Shown here: piece after piece, positions 1 to 8,294 of the stretch | Position numbering within the stretch: position 1 is the first letter of the stretch | Layout of the letters: the number at the start of each line of letters is the position of its first letter | NCBI RefSeq assembly: GCF_024435355.1 | Contig: NZ_JAMJWG010000006.1 | Location: 348,708-412,707 of the forward strand | Direction: 5' to 3' | DNA length: 64,000 bases | From: Streptomyces odontomachi | GTDB taxonomy: Bacteria > Actinomycetota > Actinomycetes > Streptomycetales > Streptomycetaceae | Position numbers and translations under genes: made by a program | The notes under the pieces: model-generated | Databases searched by the model: none | Told to the model about the DNA's origin: nothing | Seen by the model: the letters and a program-made list of their open reading frames with translations, nothing else

Positions 1-166
1 CGTGGACCTCGAAGTCGATCCCGTCGACGGCGAACACCCGGGCCTGCGGTGCGGCCGGGTCCTCCTGCGCCCCGCTCCCCCGTCCCCCGAGCCGGCGAGC
101 GAGGCTGCGGCGTGGGGAGCCCGCTGTGGACTCGTAGCTCTTGGCAAGGGATTCGACAGTCAGCAT
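1..166 (-). CDS. ABC transporter ATP-binding protein (N-terminal 55 residues only)
   Basis: Only the 5' end lies in the window; the gene continues past base 1. The ATG at 164-166 follows an AAGGGA ribosome site and sits 20 bases after the permease stop. The translation begins MLTVESLAKSY and resumes ABC-ATPase similarity at VFAVDGIDFEV, typical of the first two strands of an importer ATPase. Between them is an unusual basic and Gly-rich insert of about 25 residues. The Walker A motif would lie just outside. By position it energises the permease encoded immediately upstream. Identity rests on the N-terminal pattern and the operon. Confidence 0.75.
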   Translation of the reverse strand, partial: MLTVESLAKSYESTAGSPRRSLARRLGGRGSGAQEDPAAPQARVFAVDGIDFEVH

Positions 167-186
167 CCCTGGTGTCCCTTCGGGGG

Positions 187-1983
187 TTACTGGTTCGGGG
201 CGTCGCTCTGGAGCCCGAAGCGGGCCCCGAGCCGGTAGGCGACGCAGACGAGGACGACGAGGATCGCTACCATGCAGACGCCCAGCGCGGCGAGCGTGGT
301 GAACTGGCCGTTTTCGAACTGCTCCCAGATGAGGACGGAGAGCACTTCCTTGCCGGGGCTGTAGAGCAGGATGGTGCTGGACAGCTCGCGGAAGGACACC
401 ACGAGGATGTAGATCCAGCCGGCCAGCACACCGCCGCTCATCAGCGGCAGCAGCACCCGCCGGAAGGTCTGGAACCACGACGCGCCGCAGACCTCGGCGG
501 ACTCCTCCAGTTCCGGTGCCATCTGGGACATCGCGGCCGAGGCGTACCGCATCCCGTACGGCAGGTACCGGGTGCAGTAGGACAGCAGCAGGATGAGCAG
601 GGTGCCGTAGATCGGCAACGGCACCCGCAGGTAGACGAAGGCGAGGGCGAGGCCGAGGACCAGGCCCGGTATCACGATCGGGGTGAAGGCGAGCAGGTCG
701 AGCAGCCGCCGGCCGGGTGCCTTGGTGCGCAGCACCACCCACGCCACCACCGAGGTCAGCGCCATTACGATGGTGGCCGCGCCGACACCGAGCAGCACCG
801 AGTTCTTCAACGCGGTGAAGGCGAGCGGGGTGTCCAGCACCTGGCGGTAGTTGGCGAGCGACATCGAGGCGAACGCCTTGCGGGTGGGCGCCGTGTAGTG
901 GCTGAGCAGCGATGCGTACACCAGCACGGCGACCGGCAGCACCACCGTGACCAGGAAGTAGACGACCACTGAGGCCCCCACCCACGGCCTGGCCCGCCCC
1001 AGCTCCACCGGCCGGGGGCGGAACGCCTTGCCGGTGACGGTCTGGAAGGTGCGGGTGGAGCGCTGCAACCAGCCGGAGAGCAGCACGCCTGCGGCGGCGA
1101 TGGCGAGCAGTCCGATGGCCAGCGCTCCGGCGGCACCGTAGTCGATCGGGTAGGCGCGCAGCACGAAGTAGATGCGGCTGGTGAAGACGTAGATGCCGTT
1201 CTGCAGGCCGAGCAGCCCCGGCACCTCGAAGCTCTCCAGCGACTGCACGAACATCAGCAGCGCTGCGGAGATCATCGCGGGCCGCATCAGCGGCAGCGTG
1301 ACCCGGCGCAGCACGGTCACCCGGCGCGCCCCCGACATCGCCGCGGACTCCTCCAGGGACGGGTCCATGGCCCGGAAGGCGGCCACCATCAGCAGGAACG
1401 CCACGGGCGCCAGGTGCAGTCCCTGGACCCAGATCATGCCCCAGACGCTGTAGATGTTGATCGGGGTGATGCCGAACAGCGGCTTGAAGACGAGCTGGTT
1501 GACCACGCCGGTGGTGGGGTCGCCGAGGAAGATCCAGGAGGTGGCGTAGAGGATGCCGGGCACGATCAGCGGCACCAGGGACGCGGCGAAGAACAGGCCC
1601 TTGAACGGGGTGTCGGTGCGCACCTGGATGTACGCCAGCACGGTGCCGAGGACCAGCGCGAACGCGGCGGCGCCGACGGCGAAGCCCAGCGAGTTGAGCA
1701 TCATCGAGCCGGCTTCGGAGTTGCCGCCGTAGGCGCGCGCGAAGGCGTCGACGGAGAAGCCGCTGCCGTCGGCGCTCAGGAAGGTGTCGTGGACGAGGTA
1801 GCCGAGCGGCACCAGCGCCAGGTAGCCGACGACGAGGACGGAGCCGCCGACCAGCAGGCCCTGGAGGGTGCAGAGCCTCCTGAGGAGGCCTGCGAGTGAG
1901 CCGGGGGCCGCGGACTCGGGCGGCTGCGGGGTGGGGCCGCGCGGGGTGTCGTGCGGGGTGGTCGTGGTGGACGCGAGAGCCAC
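187..1983 (-). CDS. ABC transporter permease, two fused membrane domains (FbpB/ThiP type)
   Basis: This 598-residue membrane protein has about twelve hydrophobic segments in two homologous halves. Each half carries an EAA loop that contacts the ATPase: one around residues 211-233 (EESAAMSG then LPLMRP) and one in the second half (EESAEVCG then LLPLMSG). Such fused permeases serve iron(III), thiamine, phosphonate or small organic acid importers. The GTG start lies four bases after the solute-binding protein stop, and the ATPase follows 20 bases after its own stop, so the three are one transcript. The substrate cannot be read from the sequence; the surrounding catabolic genes suggest an organic acid. 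Confidence 0.88.
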   Translation of the reverse strand: MALASTTTTPHDTPRGPTPQPPESAAPGSLAGLLRRLCTLQGLLVGGSVLVVGYLALVPLGYLVHDTFLSADGSGFSVDAFARAYGGNSEAGSMMLNSLGFAVGAAAFALVLGTVLAYIQVRTDTPFKGLFFAASLVPLIVPGILYATSWIFLGDPTTGVVNQLVFKPLFGITPINIYSVWGMIWVQGLHLAPVAFLLMVAAFRAMDPSLEESAAMSGARRVTVLRRVTLPLMRPAMISAALLMFVQSLESFEVPGLLGLQNGIYVFTSRIYFVLRAYPIDYGAAGALAIGLLAIAAAGVLLSGWLQRSTRTFQTVTGKAFRPRPVELGRARPWVGASVVVYFLVTVVLPVAVLVYASLLSHYTAPTRKAFASMSLANYRQVLDTPLAFTALKNSVLLGVGAATIVMALTSVVAWVVLRTKAPGRRLLDLLAFTPIVIPGLVLGLALAFVYLRVPLPIYGTLLILLLSYCTRYLPYGMRYASAAMSQMAPELEESAEVCGASWFQTFRRVLLPLMSGGVLAGWIYILVVSFRELSSTILLYSPGKEVLSVLIWEQFENGQFTTLAALGVCMVAILVVLVCVAYRLGARFGLQSDAPNQ

Positions 1984-1987
1984 GTGA

Positions 1988-3100
1988 TCACCCCTTGACC
2001 TGGTCGACGCCGCGCAGCAGCGCGTCGTACTTCTTGTCCCACTCGGTGTCGTTGCGAGAGAGGCCCTCGACGTCGAACTGGGTCAGCTTGATGCCGTCGA
2101 GGCTCTTGTCGCCGGGCACCTTCGTGGACGGGCTCAGACCGAGGTCGACCAGCTCCTTCTGGCCGTCACCGAGCAGCCAGGCGTAGAACAGCCAGGCGGC
2201 CGCGGGGTGCTTGGCGTCCTTGATCAGGCCGATGCCGTTGGGGCGGGCGAAGGCGGGTACGGAGGAGTGGCCGCTCTTCGGCAGATGGGCCACGGGGGCG
2301 CCGCCGCGGGCCGCGCGATCGGTGATGTATGTGTAGTTCATCGCCTCCAGCGGGCTCTGTCCCGCACCGAGGAACTGCATCATCGTGGTGTGGCCCTTGG
2401 CGACCTTGCTGTTGGCCGCGATCGCCTTCCACAACTTGTCGACCTGGTCCTGGGACTTGCCGTGGTCGAGCCAGTACTTGGTGACGTTCTCGTACCAGTC
2501 GCTGTCGCTGAGCTCCAGGGTGATCTTGCCCTTGTACCTGGGCAGCGCCAGGTCCTCCCAGCTGTGCGGTTCCTGCCCGGGTTTGATCAGGTCGGTGTTC
2601 CAGGCGGGTTGGAAGATGTTGAAGCGACTGGCCGTCCAGTGGTCGAACCTGCCGGCCTTGGCCACCTTGTCAAGGCCGGGACCGGTGTAGTCGGCCAGGT
2701 TGCCCTTGTCCGCGAGGACCGTCATCTCCAGGAAGTTGGTCTCCACCGCGTCGGCGCCGGGCCGGCCCGCCTGCTCCTCCTGGAGGGTGCGCTGGAGGAC
2801 CGTCTCCGAGTTGCCGCGGAAGACGTCGACCTTGATGCCGTACTTCTTCTCGAACGCCTTGGCCACCGGGGTGGCGATGTCGGCGGTCATGGAGGTGTAG
2901 ACGGAGAGCGAGCCCTCCTTCTTCGCCAGCTCCTCCGCCTTGGCCAGCTGCTTGCTCTTCGGCAGCCCCTTGAGCTGGTCGTAGACCTTGTCGGTCCGGG
3001 CGCTGCCGGCCCGCTGGCCCGGCGCACCGCCGCACCCCGCGACGAGCGTCACGGCCAGCAGGCCGCACAGCGGAAAGGTCAGGTTACGGGTGGTCCTCAT
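1988..3100 (-). CDS. Extracellular solute-binding lipoprotein, family 1 (copy A)
   Basis: This 370-residue protein is probably tethered outside the membrane: the N-terminus MRTTRNLTFPL leads through a hydrophobic stretch to a lipobox, LVAGC. The body resembles the iron/polyamine/thiamine type of ABC binding protein (family 1), for example SLSVYTSMTADIATPVAKAFEKKYG near the mature N-terminus (only part of the similarity). I chose the ATG at 3100 because AGGAG precedes it by 11 bases and it places the signal peptide at the start; a longer frame runs to 3160. It lies between a paralogue (40 bases away) and the permease, so one permease may be fed by two binding proteins. Confidence 0.85.
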   Translation of the reverse strand: MRTTRNLTFPLCGLLAVTLVAGCGGAPGQRAGSARTDKVYDQLKGLPKSKQLAKAEELAKKEGSLSVYTSMTADIATPVAKAFEKKYGIKVDVFRGNSETVLQRTLQEEQAGRPGADAVETNFLEMTVLADKGNLADYTGPGLDKVAKAGRFDHWTASRFNIFQPAWNTDLIKPGQEPHSWEDLALPRYKGKITLELSDSDWYENVTKYWLDHGKSQDQVDKLWKAIAANSKVAKGHTTMMQFLGAGQSPLEAMNYTYITDRAARGGAPVAHLPKSGHSSVPAFARPNGIGLIKDAKHPAAAWLFYAWLLGDGQKELVDLGLSPSTKVPGDKSLDGIKLTQFDVEGLSRNDTEWDKKYDALLRGVDQVKG

Positions 3101-3140
3101 GACGGGGGTTGCTCCTACCGGGGGGTGCGAGGTGGTGGGT

Positions 3141-4244
3141 TCAGCCGGCCGAGGGGACACCCCTCAACAGGGCGTCGTAGTCGTCGCTCCACTTGGTGTC
3201 GTCGACCTCGGCGGTCTTCGGCAGGCTGTAGGTCTTGGCGCCTGCCGGAATGGGGTTCGCCACGCCGGGCACGTGCTTGGCCGCCGGGATCCGCTCGGAC
3301 TTGGCCACGTCCTTCTGACCGGCGCCGAGCACCCAGTCGACCCAGAGCAGGGCGGCCGCCGGGTGGCGGGCGCTGGACATCAGGGCGACGCCGTTGGGCC
3401 GCAGGATCACCGGGTCGGCCGCGGGCCGCCAGGCCACGGGTGCGCCCTTCCTGGCCGCCTTGTCGATGGTGTGGCTGTAGACGGACGCGGCGGCGCCGAA
3501 CTGGCCGGCGCTGAGGAGTTCGCCCTGGACCGTGTGGCCCTTGGTCACCTTGGCGTTGGCCACGATCTTCTTGAACAGGTCGTCGGTGGCGGATTCGCTC
3601 ATCCCGCGCTCCTGCGTGAGATAGGTGTGCATCGCCCCGTACCAGTCCCAGTCACCGACTTCCAACGAGACCTTCCCCTTCCACCGGGGGTCGGCGAGTT
3701 CGGTGAAGTCCCTGGGCTGCCGGCTCTTGGGGACGAGGGAGGTGTTCCAGCCGACCACGAAGGCGTTGAAGCGCTCCGCCGTCCATCCGCCCAGGCCCTT
3801 CGCCGCGGCCCTGAGGCCGTCCTTGGAGGGGCCCTCGTAGGGGCTGAGCAGGTGCGCCTTGTCCATCTCGCGCAGTTCGAGGTCGTTGGTGTCCACCACG
3901 TCGTTCTGGGGCTTGTTCGCCTGGTTCTCCTGGGTGACCCGTTGCAGAACGGTCTCCGAGTTGGCCCGGAAGGCGTTGACCTTGATGGCGGGGTAGACCT
4001 TTTCGAAGCCGTCCACGAGGTCCTGGATGTCGGTGTTCGAGGTGTACAGGTCGAGTACCGAGCCGTCCTTCTTGGCGTCGGTGAGCAGACGGTCGGTGCG
4101 CTGCTTTCCGGTCAGCGAGGCGTAGTCGGCGTAGAGATCGGAAGCGGCGGCGTTGCCCGTGGTCTGTGTGGTGGGGGCGTTTCCGCACCCCGCGAGGATC
4201 AGTCCGGTGACCACGAGACCGGCGGCAAGCGAACCATGACGCAT
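3141..4244 (-). CDS. Extracellular solute-binding lipoprotein, family 1 (copy B)
   Basis: The 367-residue protein starts MRHGSLAAGLVVTGLILAGC, a signal peptide with a clear lipobox. It is a paralogue of the next gene: both share the order LYTS/VYTS, FRGNSETVLQR or FRANSETVLQR, and a C-terminal DDYDALLRGV or KKYDALLRGV. It is the first gene of the importer operon; a perfect ATGGTCTAACCAT operator lies about 170 bases upstream. The two copies have diverged clearly, which suggests related but distinct ligands rather than a recent duplication. Confidence 0.85.
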   Translation of the reverse strand: MRHGSLAAGLVVTGLILAGCGNAPTTQTTGNAAASDLYADYASLTGKQRTDRLLTDAKKDGSVLDLYTSNTDIQDLVDGFEKVYPAIKVNAFRANSETVLQRVTQENQANKPQNDVVDTNDLELREMDKAHLLSPYEGPSKDGLRAAAKGLGGWTAERFNAFVVGWNTSLVPKSRQPRDFTELADPRWKGKVSLEVGDWDWYGAMHTYLTQERGMSESATDDLFKKIVANAKVTKGHTVQGELLSAGQFGAAASVYSHTIDKAARKGAPVAWRPAADPVILRPNGVALMSSARHPAAALLWVDWVLGAGQKDVAKSERIPAAKHVPGVANPIPAGAKTYSLPKTAEVDDTKWSDDYDALLRGVPSAG

Positions 4245-4412
4245 CGCGCACTCCTGGGCGAAGCCGGTCGCGGCCCTCGTCGGCGGGCGTTGGCGCAGGC
4301 AGCAAGGGGGTGACCGGGTGGCGGTCGGGATGTTCGTGCGGTGGGTTGGTGGGTCGAGACGGGTGCCGAGCAGAACGCTTCGGTGACTGCATACAACACC
4401 AGCTTCGGTCTT

Positions 4413-4425
4413 ATGGTCTAACCAT
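4413..4425. promoter_or_regulatory. FadR-type operator upstream of the importer operon
   Basis: ATGGTCTAACCAT is a perfect inverted repeat containing the TGGTNNNACCA core used by FadR/FCD-subfamily GntR proteins. It lies between the importer operon, transcribed leftward from 4244, and the stop of the eutA-like gene. Related sites occur in four other promoter regions of this cluster. Confidence 0.65.
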
Positions 4426-4448
4426 GGGACGTCGACGTTACCTCATTG

Positions 4449-6029
4449 TTACCGTTGCTTTTGCGCCGGTTCCGGGGCTTCCCCACCGTTCTCGCGGACG
4501 GGCCCGTCGGGCGGGACCTCGGCGAAGACCAGCGACTTGATCGTGACCGGGACGGTGCCCGAGGGGTGCCGGACCCGGCCGATGTCGACGTAGTCGAAGT
4601 CGTGCAGGCGCAGGCCGTCCACCACCAGCAGGGGCCCGGTGACCCCGAGTTCGTCGCGGAGCAGCCGGCCCAGCGTCATCGCCACGTCGCCGTCGAGCAC
4701 CACGTACACCGGCCGACCGTGCGCCACCCGGTCGGCGAGCGCGTCACGCAGACCGCGGGCGAAGGGCAGCAGCCTGGCGTGGCTGGGCAGACCGCTCCAG
4801 GGCACCGCGAGCACCAACTCGGCGTCCGCCACGTCCAGGACGTCGAGGTCGGCGAGCCGTCGCCGTACCGCAGCCGTCACCCGTACCGCGTCCACCCGCT
4901 CACCGAGGTCGAGCAGCGGACGCACCACCTGGAGGTTGCGGCGCGGCAGCAGGGCGTCCGGGTCGGAGATGAAGCCGGTGTTGCCGCTGAGTTGGACGCT
5001 GTACTCGGAGGCCCCGAGCGCGGTGGCCCGGATGCACTCGCCCGCGGGCAGCAGCGGGTACGGCAGCGCGCCCGACTCCACCCGGCGGCGCACCGCACGC
5101 CCCAGCGGCCGCCCGAAGTCGCCGAACGAGGCCTGCTCGCGGCCGTAGACGTACTCGGCGACCCCGCCGGAGAACATCACCCCGTCGATCGGGCCCAACT
5201 CCCCCAGCGGCGCGGTCAGGAACAGCTCGGCCACCTCCGGCGGCGGCGCCCCGCCCAGCGCGGCCACCAGCGCGTCCGCCATTCCGTCGGCCACCTTCTC
5301 GATCTCCTCGGGGCGTGCGACGGAACCGAGGTGCCAGTCATGGCCAGCGCGCACGGCGTGCGCCCGGCCGGCCGGTTCGAGCCGCGTGATGCGCCCCGCC
5401 TCGTCGACGACCTGGAGCCGCCCGCCGATGTGCACGGCCGCGGTCGCCACCACCTGCCCCGCCTCGAGGACCGCGAGTTTGGTGGTGCCGCCGCCGATGT
5501 CGATGTTGAGGATGCGCAGGCCCTGGTCGTACGACGCCTTCGCCGCGCCGGAGCCGTACGCGGCGAGCATCGCCTCCATGTGGTGCCCGGCGGTCGCCGT
5601 GACCAGATCGCCGCCGCGCTCGGCGAGCACCCCGGCGATCACCTCGGCGTTGCGCCGCCGCAGCGCCTCACCGGTGAGGATGACGACCCCGGTGTCGATG
5701 TCGCCGGGCGCGGCACCCGCCGCCTGGTAGGCCCGGTCGATGATGGCGCCCAGCGCGGTCGCGTCGATGTGCTCGGCGCTCGCGTACGGGGTGAGGACGA
5801 CCGGGGACCGGTAGTCGGTGTCCCGGCGCACCACCAGATACCTGCTGGTCAGCTCCTCACCGATGCGCCGCAGATGCAGCCGGGAGAACACCACCTGGGT
5901 GCCGGAGGAGCCGATGTCCATGCCGACGCTGCGCAGCATGACGTTGTCCTGCTGCCAGATGGGGTTCTCCTCCAGCGGGGTGCCTGCGGCGGCGTCGCCG
6001 TGACCGTGGTTGTGCGGGTGGTTGTCCAT
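4449..6029 (-). CDS. eutA: EutA-like reactivating-factor family protein
   Basis: The 526-residue protein belongs to the ASKHA (actin/Hsp70-like) fold. Phosphate-binding motifs are visible at DIGSSGT (about 38-44) and DIGGGTTK (about 178-185), as in EutA, the ATP-dependent factor that reactivates coenzyme-B12 ethanolamine ammonia-lyase. The ATG at 6029 has AGAGGG six bases upstream; the N-terminus is His-rich (NHPHNHGHG). No EutB or EutC lyase is in the window, so its client is unknown. It lies downstream of the bicupin gene, separated by a 254-bp gap containing a long palindrome, and inside a Rieske-oxygenase regulon. The family assignment is good; the role here is open. Confidence 0.8.
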   Translation of the reverse strand: MDNHPHNHGHGDAAAGTPLEENPIWQQDNVMLRSVGMDIGSSGTQVVFSRLHLRRIGEELTSRYLVVRRDTDYRSPVVLTPYASAEHIDATALGAIIDRAYQAAGAAPGDIDTGVVILTGEALRRRNAEVIAGVLAERGGDLVTATAGHHMEAMLAAYGSGAAKASYDQGLRILNIDIGGGTTKLAVLEAGQVVATAAVHIGGRLQVVDEAGRITRLEPAGRAHAVRAGHDWHLGSVARPEEIEKVADGMADALVAALGGAPPPEVAELFLTAPLGELGPIDGVMFSGGVAEYVYGREQASFGDFGRPLGRAVRRRVESGALPYPLLPAGECIRATALGASEYSVQLSGNTGFISDPDALLPRRNLQVVRPLLDLGERVDAVRVTAAVRRRLADLDVLDVADAELVLAVPWSGLPSHARLLPFARGLRDALADRVAHGRPVYVVLDGDVAMTLGRLLRDELGVTGPLLVVDGLRLHDFDYVDIGRVRHPSGTVPVTIKSLVFAEVPPDGPVRENGGEAPEPAQKQR

Positions 6030-6120
6030 GCGCTGCCCTCTCGAGGGTTGACGACCTGCGGCCGTCACCGCCCGGGAGGGCTGGTTCCGGCCGCATACGG
6101 ATCTCCGGGCCGGTGGTGGG

Positions 6121-6196
6121 TTGCTCGCGCAGTTCCCCGCGCCCCTTAGGTCGGGGCTGCGCCCCGACTAGAGGGGCGCGGGGAACTGCGCGACAA
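6121..6196. repeat. Long near-perfect palindrome (Streptomyces interspersed type)
   Basis: The left arm contains CGCGCAGTTCCCCGCGCCCC and the right arm its complement, with an inner GTCGGGGC-TGC-GCCCCGAC hairpin. The whole runs from TTG at 6121 to CAA at 6196. The same arm sequence recurs in the tandem array at 10995-11444. On a transcript it would form a very stable hairpin between the bicupin and eutA-like genes, so it could attenuate the latter. Confidence 0.85.
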
Positions 6197-6282
6197 GCCA
6201 CGACGATACGGACGGATCGCCCCCGTCCCGAACAGGCACCGGTTCGCGACCGGACAACCGGCCGTGGCGAAGGATCGGCCGA

Positions 6283-7407
6283 TCACCGACCAACCGGCTT
6301 GGGCGGCAGAGCAGCAAGCTCTGCCGCATACGCCTCGTCCATCCGCGGCTCCATCCCATGCTTCGCGAGCGCCTCGCGGAAGGTCTCGCGGACCAGCGAC
6401 GACTCGTCCGCGTAGTCGATCTGGTCGCCGCCGATCCGCATGCTGATCCAGGCCTTGGGAACGCCCTGGGCGTTGCGCATGGAGACCGCCTCGTGCTTGA
6501 AGGCGAGGTAACGGCTCGGCTCGCTACCGGTGTTGAAGTGCTGGTGGAACCACATGTTCGGGGGCACGATCAGCGAACCTGGACCCCACTCGTAGCGGCG
6601 CGGCTCCTCGCCCTCGGGCCACATCAGGCTGTAGCCCTCGCCGGACAGGATGATCACGTGGGCGCCGGGGCCGTGCCGGTGGCCCTTCTTGTACGTGGCG
6701 GTGGGGAACTGCGAGATGTGGCTGTTCATCGACCCCTTGGCCATCGCGAAGCGGATGTGCCCGCCGCCTGCGCCGCGTTCCTTGGCCTCGATGAGCGGCA
6801 GGTTGATCGCGTCGGCCACGAAGTTGGTGTCGAGCAGCAGGCCCTTCTGCTCACCCTTCGGGGAGAAGTAGTCGGGCTCGCCGTTGAAGCGGTCGGGGAA
6901 GTCGCGTGCGGTGTGGAAGACGAAGTCGACGTCGTCGTAGAGGTTGAGGACCGGCGGCAGGTTGGTGGACGAGACATAGCGCGCAGGCTGCCGCCCGGAG
7001 CCGTTGAAGTGCTGGTGGTGGGCGTTGAGCGGGATGGCGAAGATCGATCCGGGACCCCACTCGAAGGAGACCTCGGCACCGGCGTCGTTCCACACCCGGG
7101 TGGCGCCGTGCCCGTCGAGCACCAGCACCATCTCCTCGAACAGCTGCCGCTGCGGGGCGAGCGCGCCACCGGGCGGTATCTCGCAGACGTAGCAGTCGTT
7201 CGACGTGCGGGTGGCCTCATGGTTGATGAACACGCCGCTGCCGCCGCGCCGTTCCCACCGCTTCAGCTCGACGGTGCGCAGGTCCCGCACGTAGTGCGCG
7301 GAGATGATGTCGAGCCCTTCGGAAGCGACCCAGCGCGTGTAGGGGGAGTCCTTTTCGGTGGCGAACCTTGCCGCGAATGTGTCATCGACGATCGCGTCCT
7401 TGGCCAT
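6283..7407 (-). CDS. Bicupin protein, possible metal-dependent dioxygenase or lyase-activating protein
   Basis: The 374-residue protein has two cupin barrels. The second (about 220-300) has a metal-site pattern, GHRHGPGAH then SGEG, with HRH at 243-245. The first (about 70-145) has the spacing PPGG...EEMVLVLDGHG but lacks the HxH pair (QRQ instead), so it is probably structural. Gentisate and salicylate dioxygenases share this layout; related proteins have also been named ethanolamine ammonia-lyase-activating protein, which fits the EutA homologue next door. The ATG at 7407 follows GGAAGG. It may supply the ring-cleavage step otherwise absent from the cluster, but that is inference. Confidence 0.72.
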   Translation of the reverse strand: MAKDAIVDDTFAARFATEKDSPYTRWVASEGLDIISAHYVRDLRTVELKRWERRGGSGVFINHEATRTSNDCYVCEIPPGGALAPQRQLFEEMVLVLDGHGATRVWNDAGAEVSFEWGPGSIFAIPLNAHHQHFNGSGRQPARYVSSTNLPPVLNLYDDVDFVFHTARDFPDRFNGEPDYFSPKGEQKGLLLDTNFVADAINLPLIEAKERGAGGGHIRFAMAKGSMNSHISQFPTATYKKGHRHGPGAHVIILSGEGYSLMWPEGEEPRRYEWGPGSLIVPPNMWFHQHFNTGSEPSRYLAFKHEAVSMRNAQGVPKAWISMRIGGDQIDYADESSLVRETFREALAKHGMEPRMDEAYAAELAALPPKPVGR

Positions 7408-7620
7408 ACCACGGCCTTCCTGATCGGCGTGCCCTGCCGGGGAAACGTGCCGGGCGGCTCCACACCCGGCCGCGGGGGCGACGGGGCGGGAGGTGAACGG
7501 CCTCGGTGGGCAACTTCGGGGGTTCCAGCGGGTCCTGGGGCCCGATCGATCCCGCACGCCGTGGTCCGTCACGCCGTTGCGGATGGGGCCGGCGGATGGG
7601 TCGCTGGAACCGTGGCGGAT

Positions 7621-7631
7621 TGGTAGAACCA
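7621..7631. promoter_or_regulatory. FadR-type operator on the bicupin side
   Basis: TGGTAGAACCA is a perfect TGGT-N3-ACCA inverted repeat in the divergent promoter region, 214 bases upstream of the bicupin start. Confidence 0.6.
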
Positions 7632-7748
7632 TAAGTCCGAGATTTTTTCCATGTCAACGCCGGCCGAGGCGCCCCACCAGGACACCGGAACCCGGACGAC
7701 CAGCCACGACACATCGTTTCTTGTTCCACCGAAAGCGATCTGGTCTAA

Positions 7749-7759
7749 TGGTCGGACCA
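7749..7759. promoter_or_regulatory. FadR-type operator upstream of the ferredoxin-Rieske operon
   Basis: TGGTCGGACCA is a perfect inverted repeat 46 bases before the TTG start of the ferredoxin gene; an additional half-site TGGTCTAATGG begins at 7741. The position would overlap a promoter or early transcript, consistent with repression. Confidence 0.65.
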
Positions 7760-7805
7760 AGCCACCTCGCCAGATCGCAGCCGCACCTTGAGAGGGAGGA
7801 AGACC

Positions 7806-8129
7806 TTGCCCAAGGTGATCTACGTCGGCAGCGCCGGTTCCGAACACACCATTGACGCCGCCCCGGGCGACACGGTCATGTCGGCCGCGGTCAGGCACGG
7901 CGTGCCCGGCATCGTGGCCGAATGCGGGGGCAACTGCTCCTGCGCCACCTGCCACGTCTGGGTCCGCGAGGAGTTCGCGCCGCTCGTCGGGCCGCCCGGC
8001 GAGATGGAGGAGGACCTGCTCGACATGGGTGTCTCCGAGCGCCGGGACACCAGCCGGCTGTCCTGCCAGATCGTCGTCACCGACGAACTGGCCGGCCTGA
8101 CCGTCGACATTCCCCCCGAGCAGCCCTGA
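7806..8129 (+). CDS. [2Fe-2S] ferredoxin (adrenodoxin/plant-type fold)
   Basis: The 107-residue ferredoxin has cluster ligands C40-x5-C46-x2-C49 and C87 (RLSCQIV), the adrenodoxin/putidaredoxin spacing. An extra Cys at 44 lies inside the first loop. The TTG at 7806 is preferred because AGGGAGGA precedes it by five bases; an in-frame TTG at 7788 would bury that ribosome site. It should carry electrons from the FAD reductase at 16926-18245 to the Rieske oxygenase encoded next. A C-rich 165-bp gap separates it from the oxygenase gene. Confidence 0.88.
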   Translation: MPKVIYVGSAGSEHTIDAAPGDTVMSAAVRHGVPGIVAECGGNCSCATCHVWVREEFAPLVGPPGEMEEDLLDMGVSERRDTSRLSCQIVVTDELAGLTVDIPPEQP

Positions 8130-8294
8130 CCGTCGCACCGCGGCCCGCACCGGGCCCCACACTCCCCGCCCCCACCGCCCCGCACCCCCACGCCCCCACA
8201 CCCGGCAGACCCCCACACCGCACACCCCGCGCCGCTCCGGGCCACGCACCCCTCGTCGCCCGGCGGCAGGTCGGCATCCGAAAGGGAAACGGCT

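Larger units (their letters stand above)
7408..7805. other. Divergent promoter region of 398 bp between bicupin and ferredoxin genes
   Basis: No coding sequence is supported here. The stretch serves leftward transcription of the bicupin gene and rightward transcription of the ferredoxin-Rieske operon, and it holds two perfect TGGTNNNACCA operators, at 7621-7631 and 7749-7759. The AT-richer segment around 7640-7655 (GATTTTTTCC) stands out from the surroundings. Confidence 0.7.

Noticed and set aside
4449..7407. Ethanolamine utilisation operon
   Set aside because: No EutB, EutC, EutE or shell proteins are present, and the neighbours belong to an oxygenase regulon.
8130..8294. Small gene in the C-rich gap before the Rieske gene
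   Set aside because: Low-complexity poly-C/CACCC sequence with no ribosome site; frames through it are continuations of shadows.
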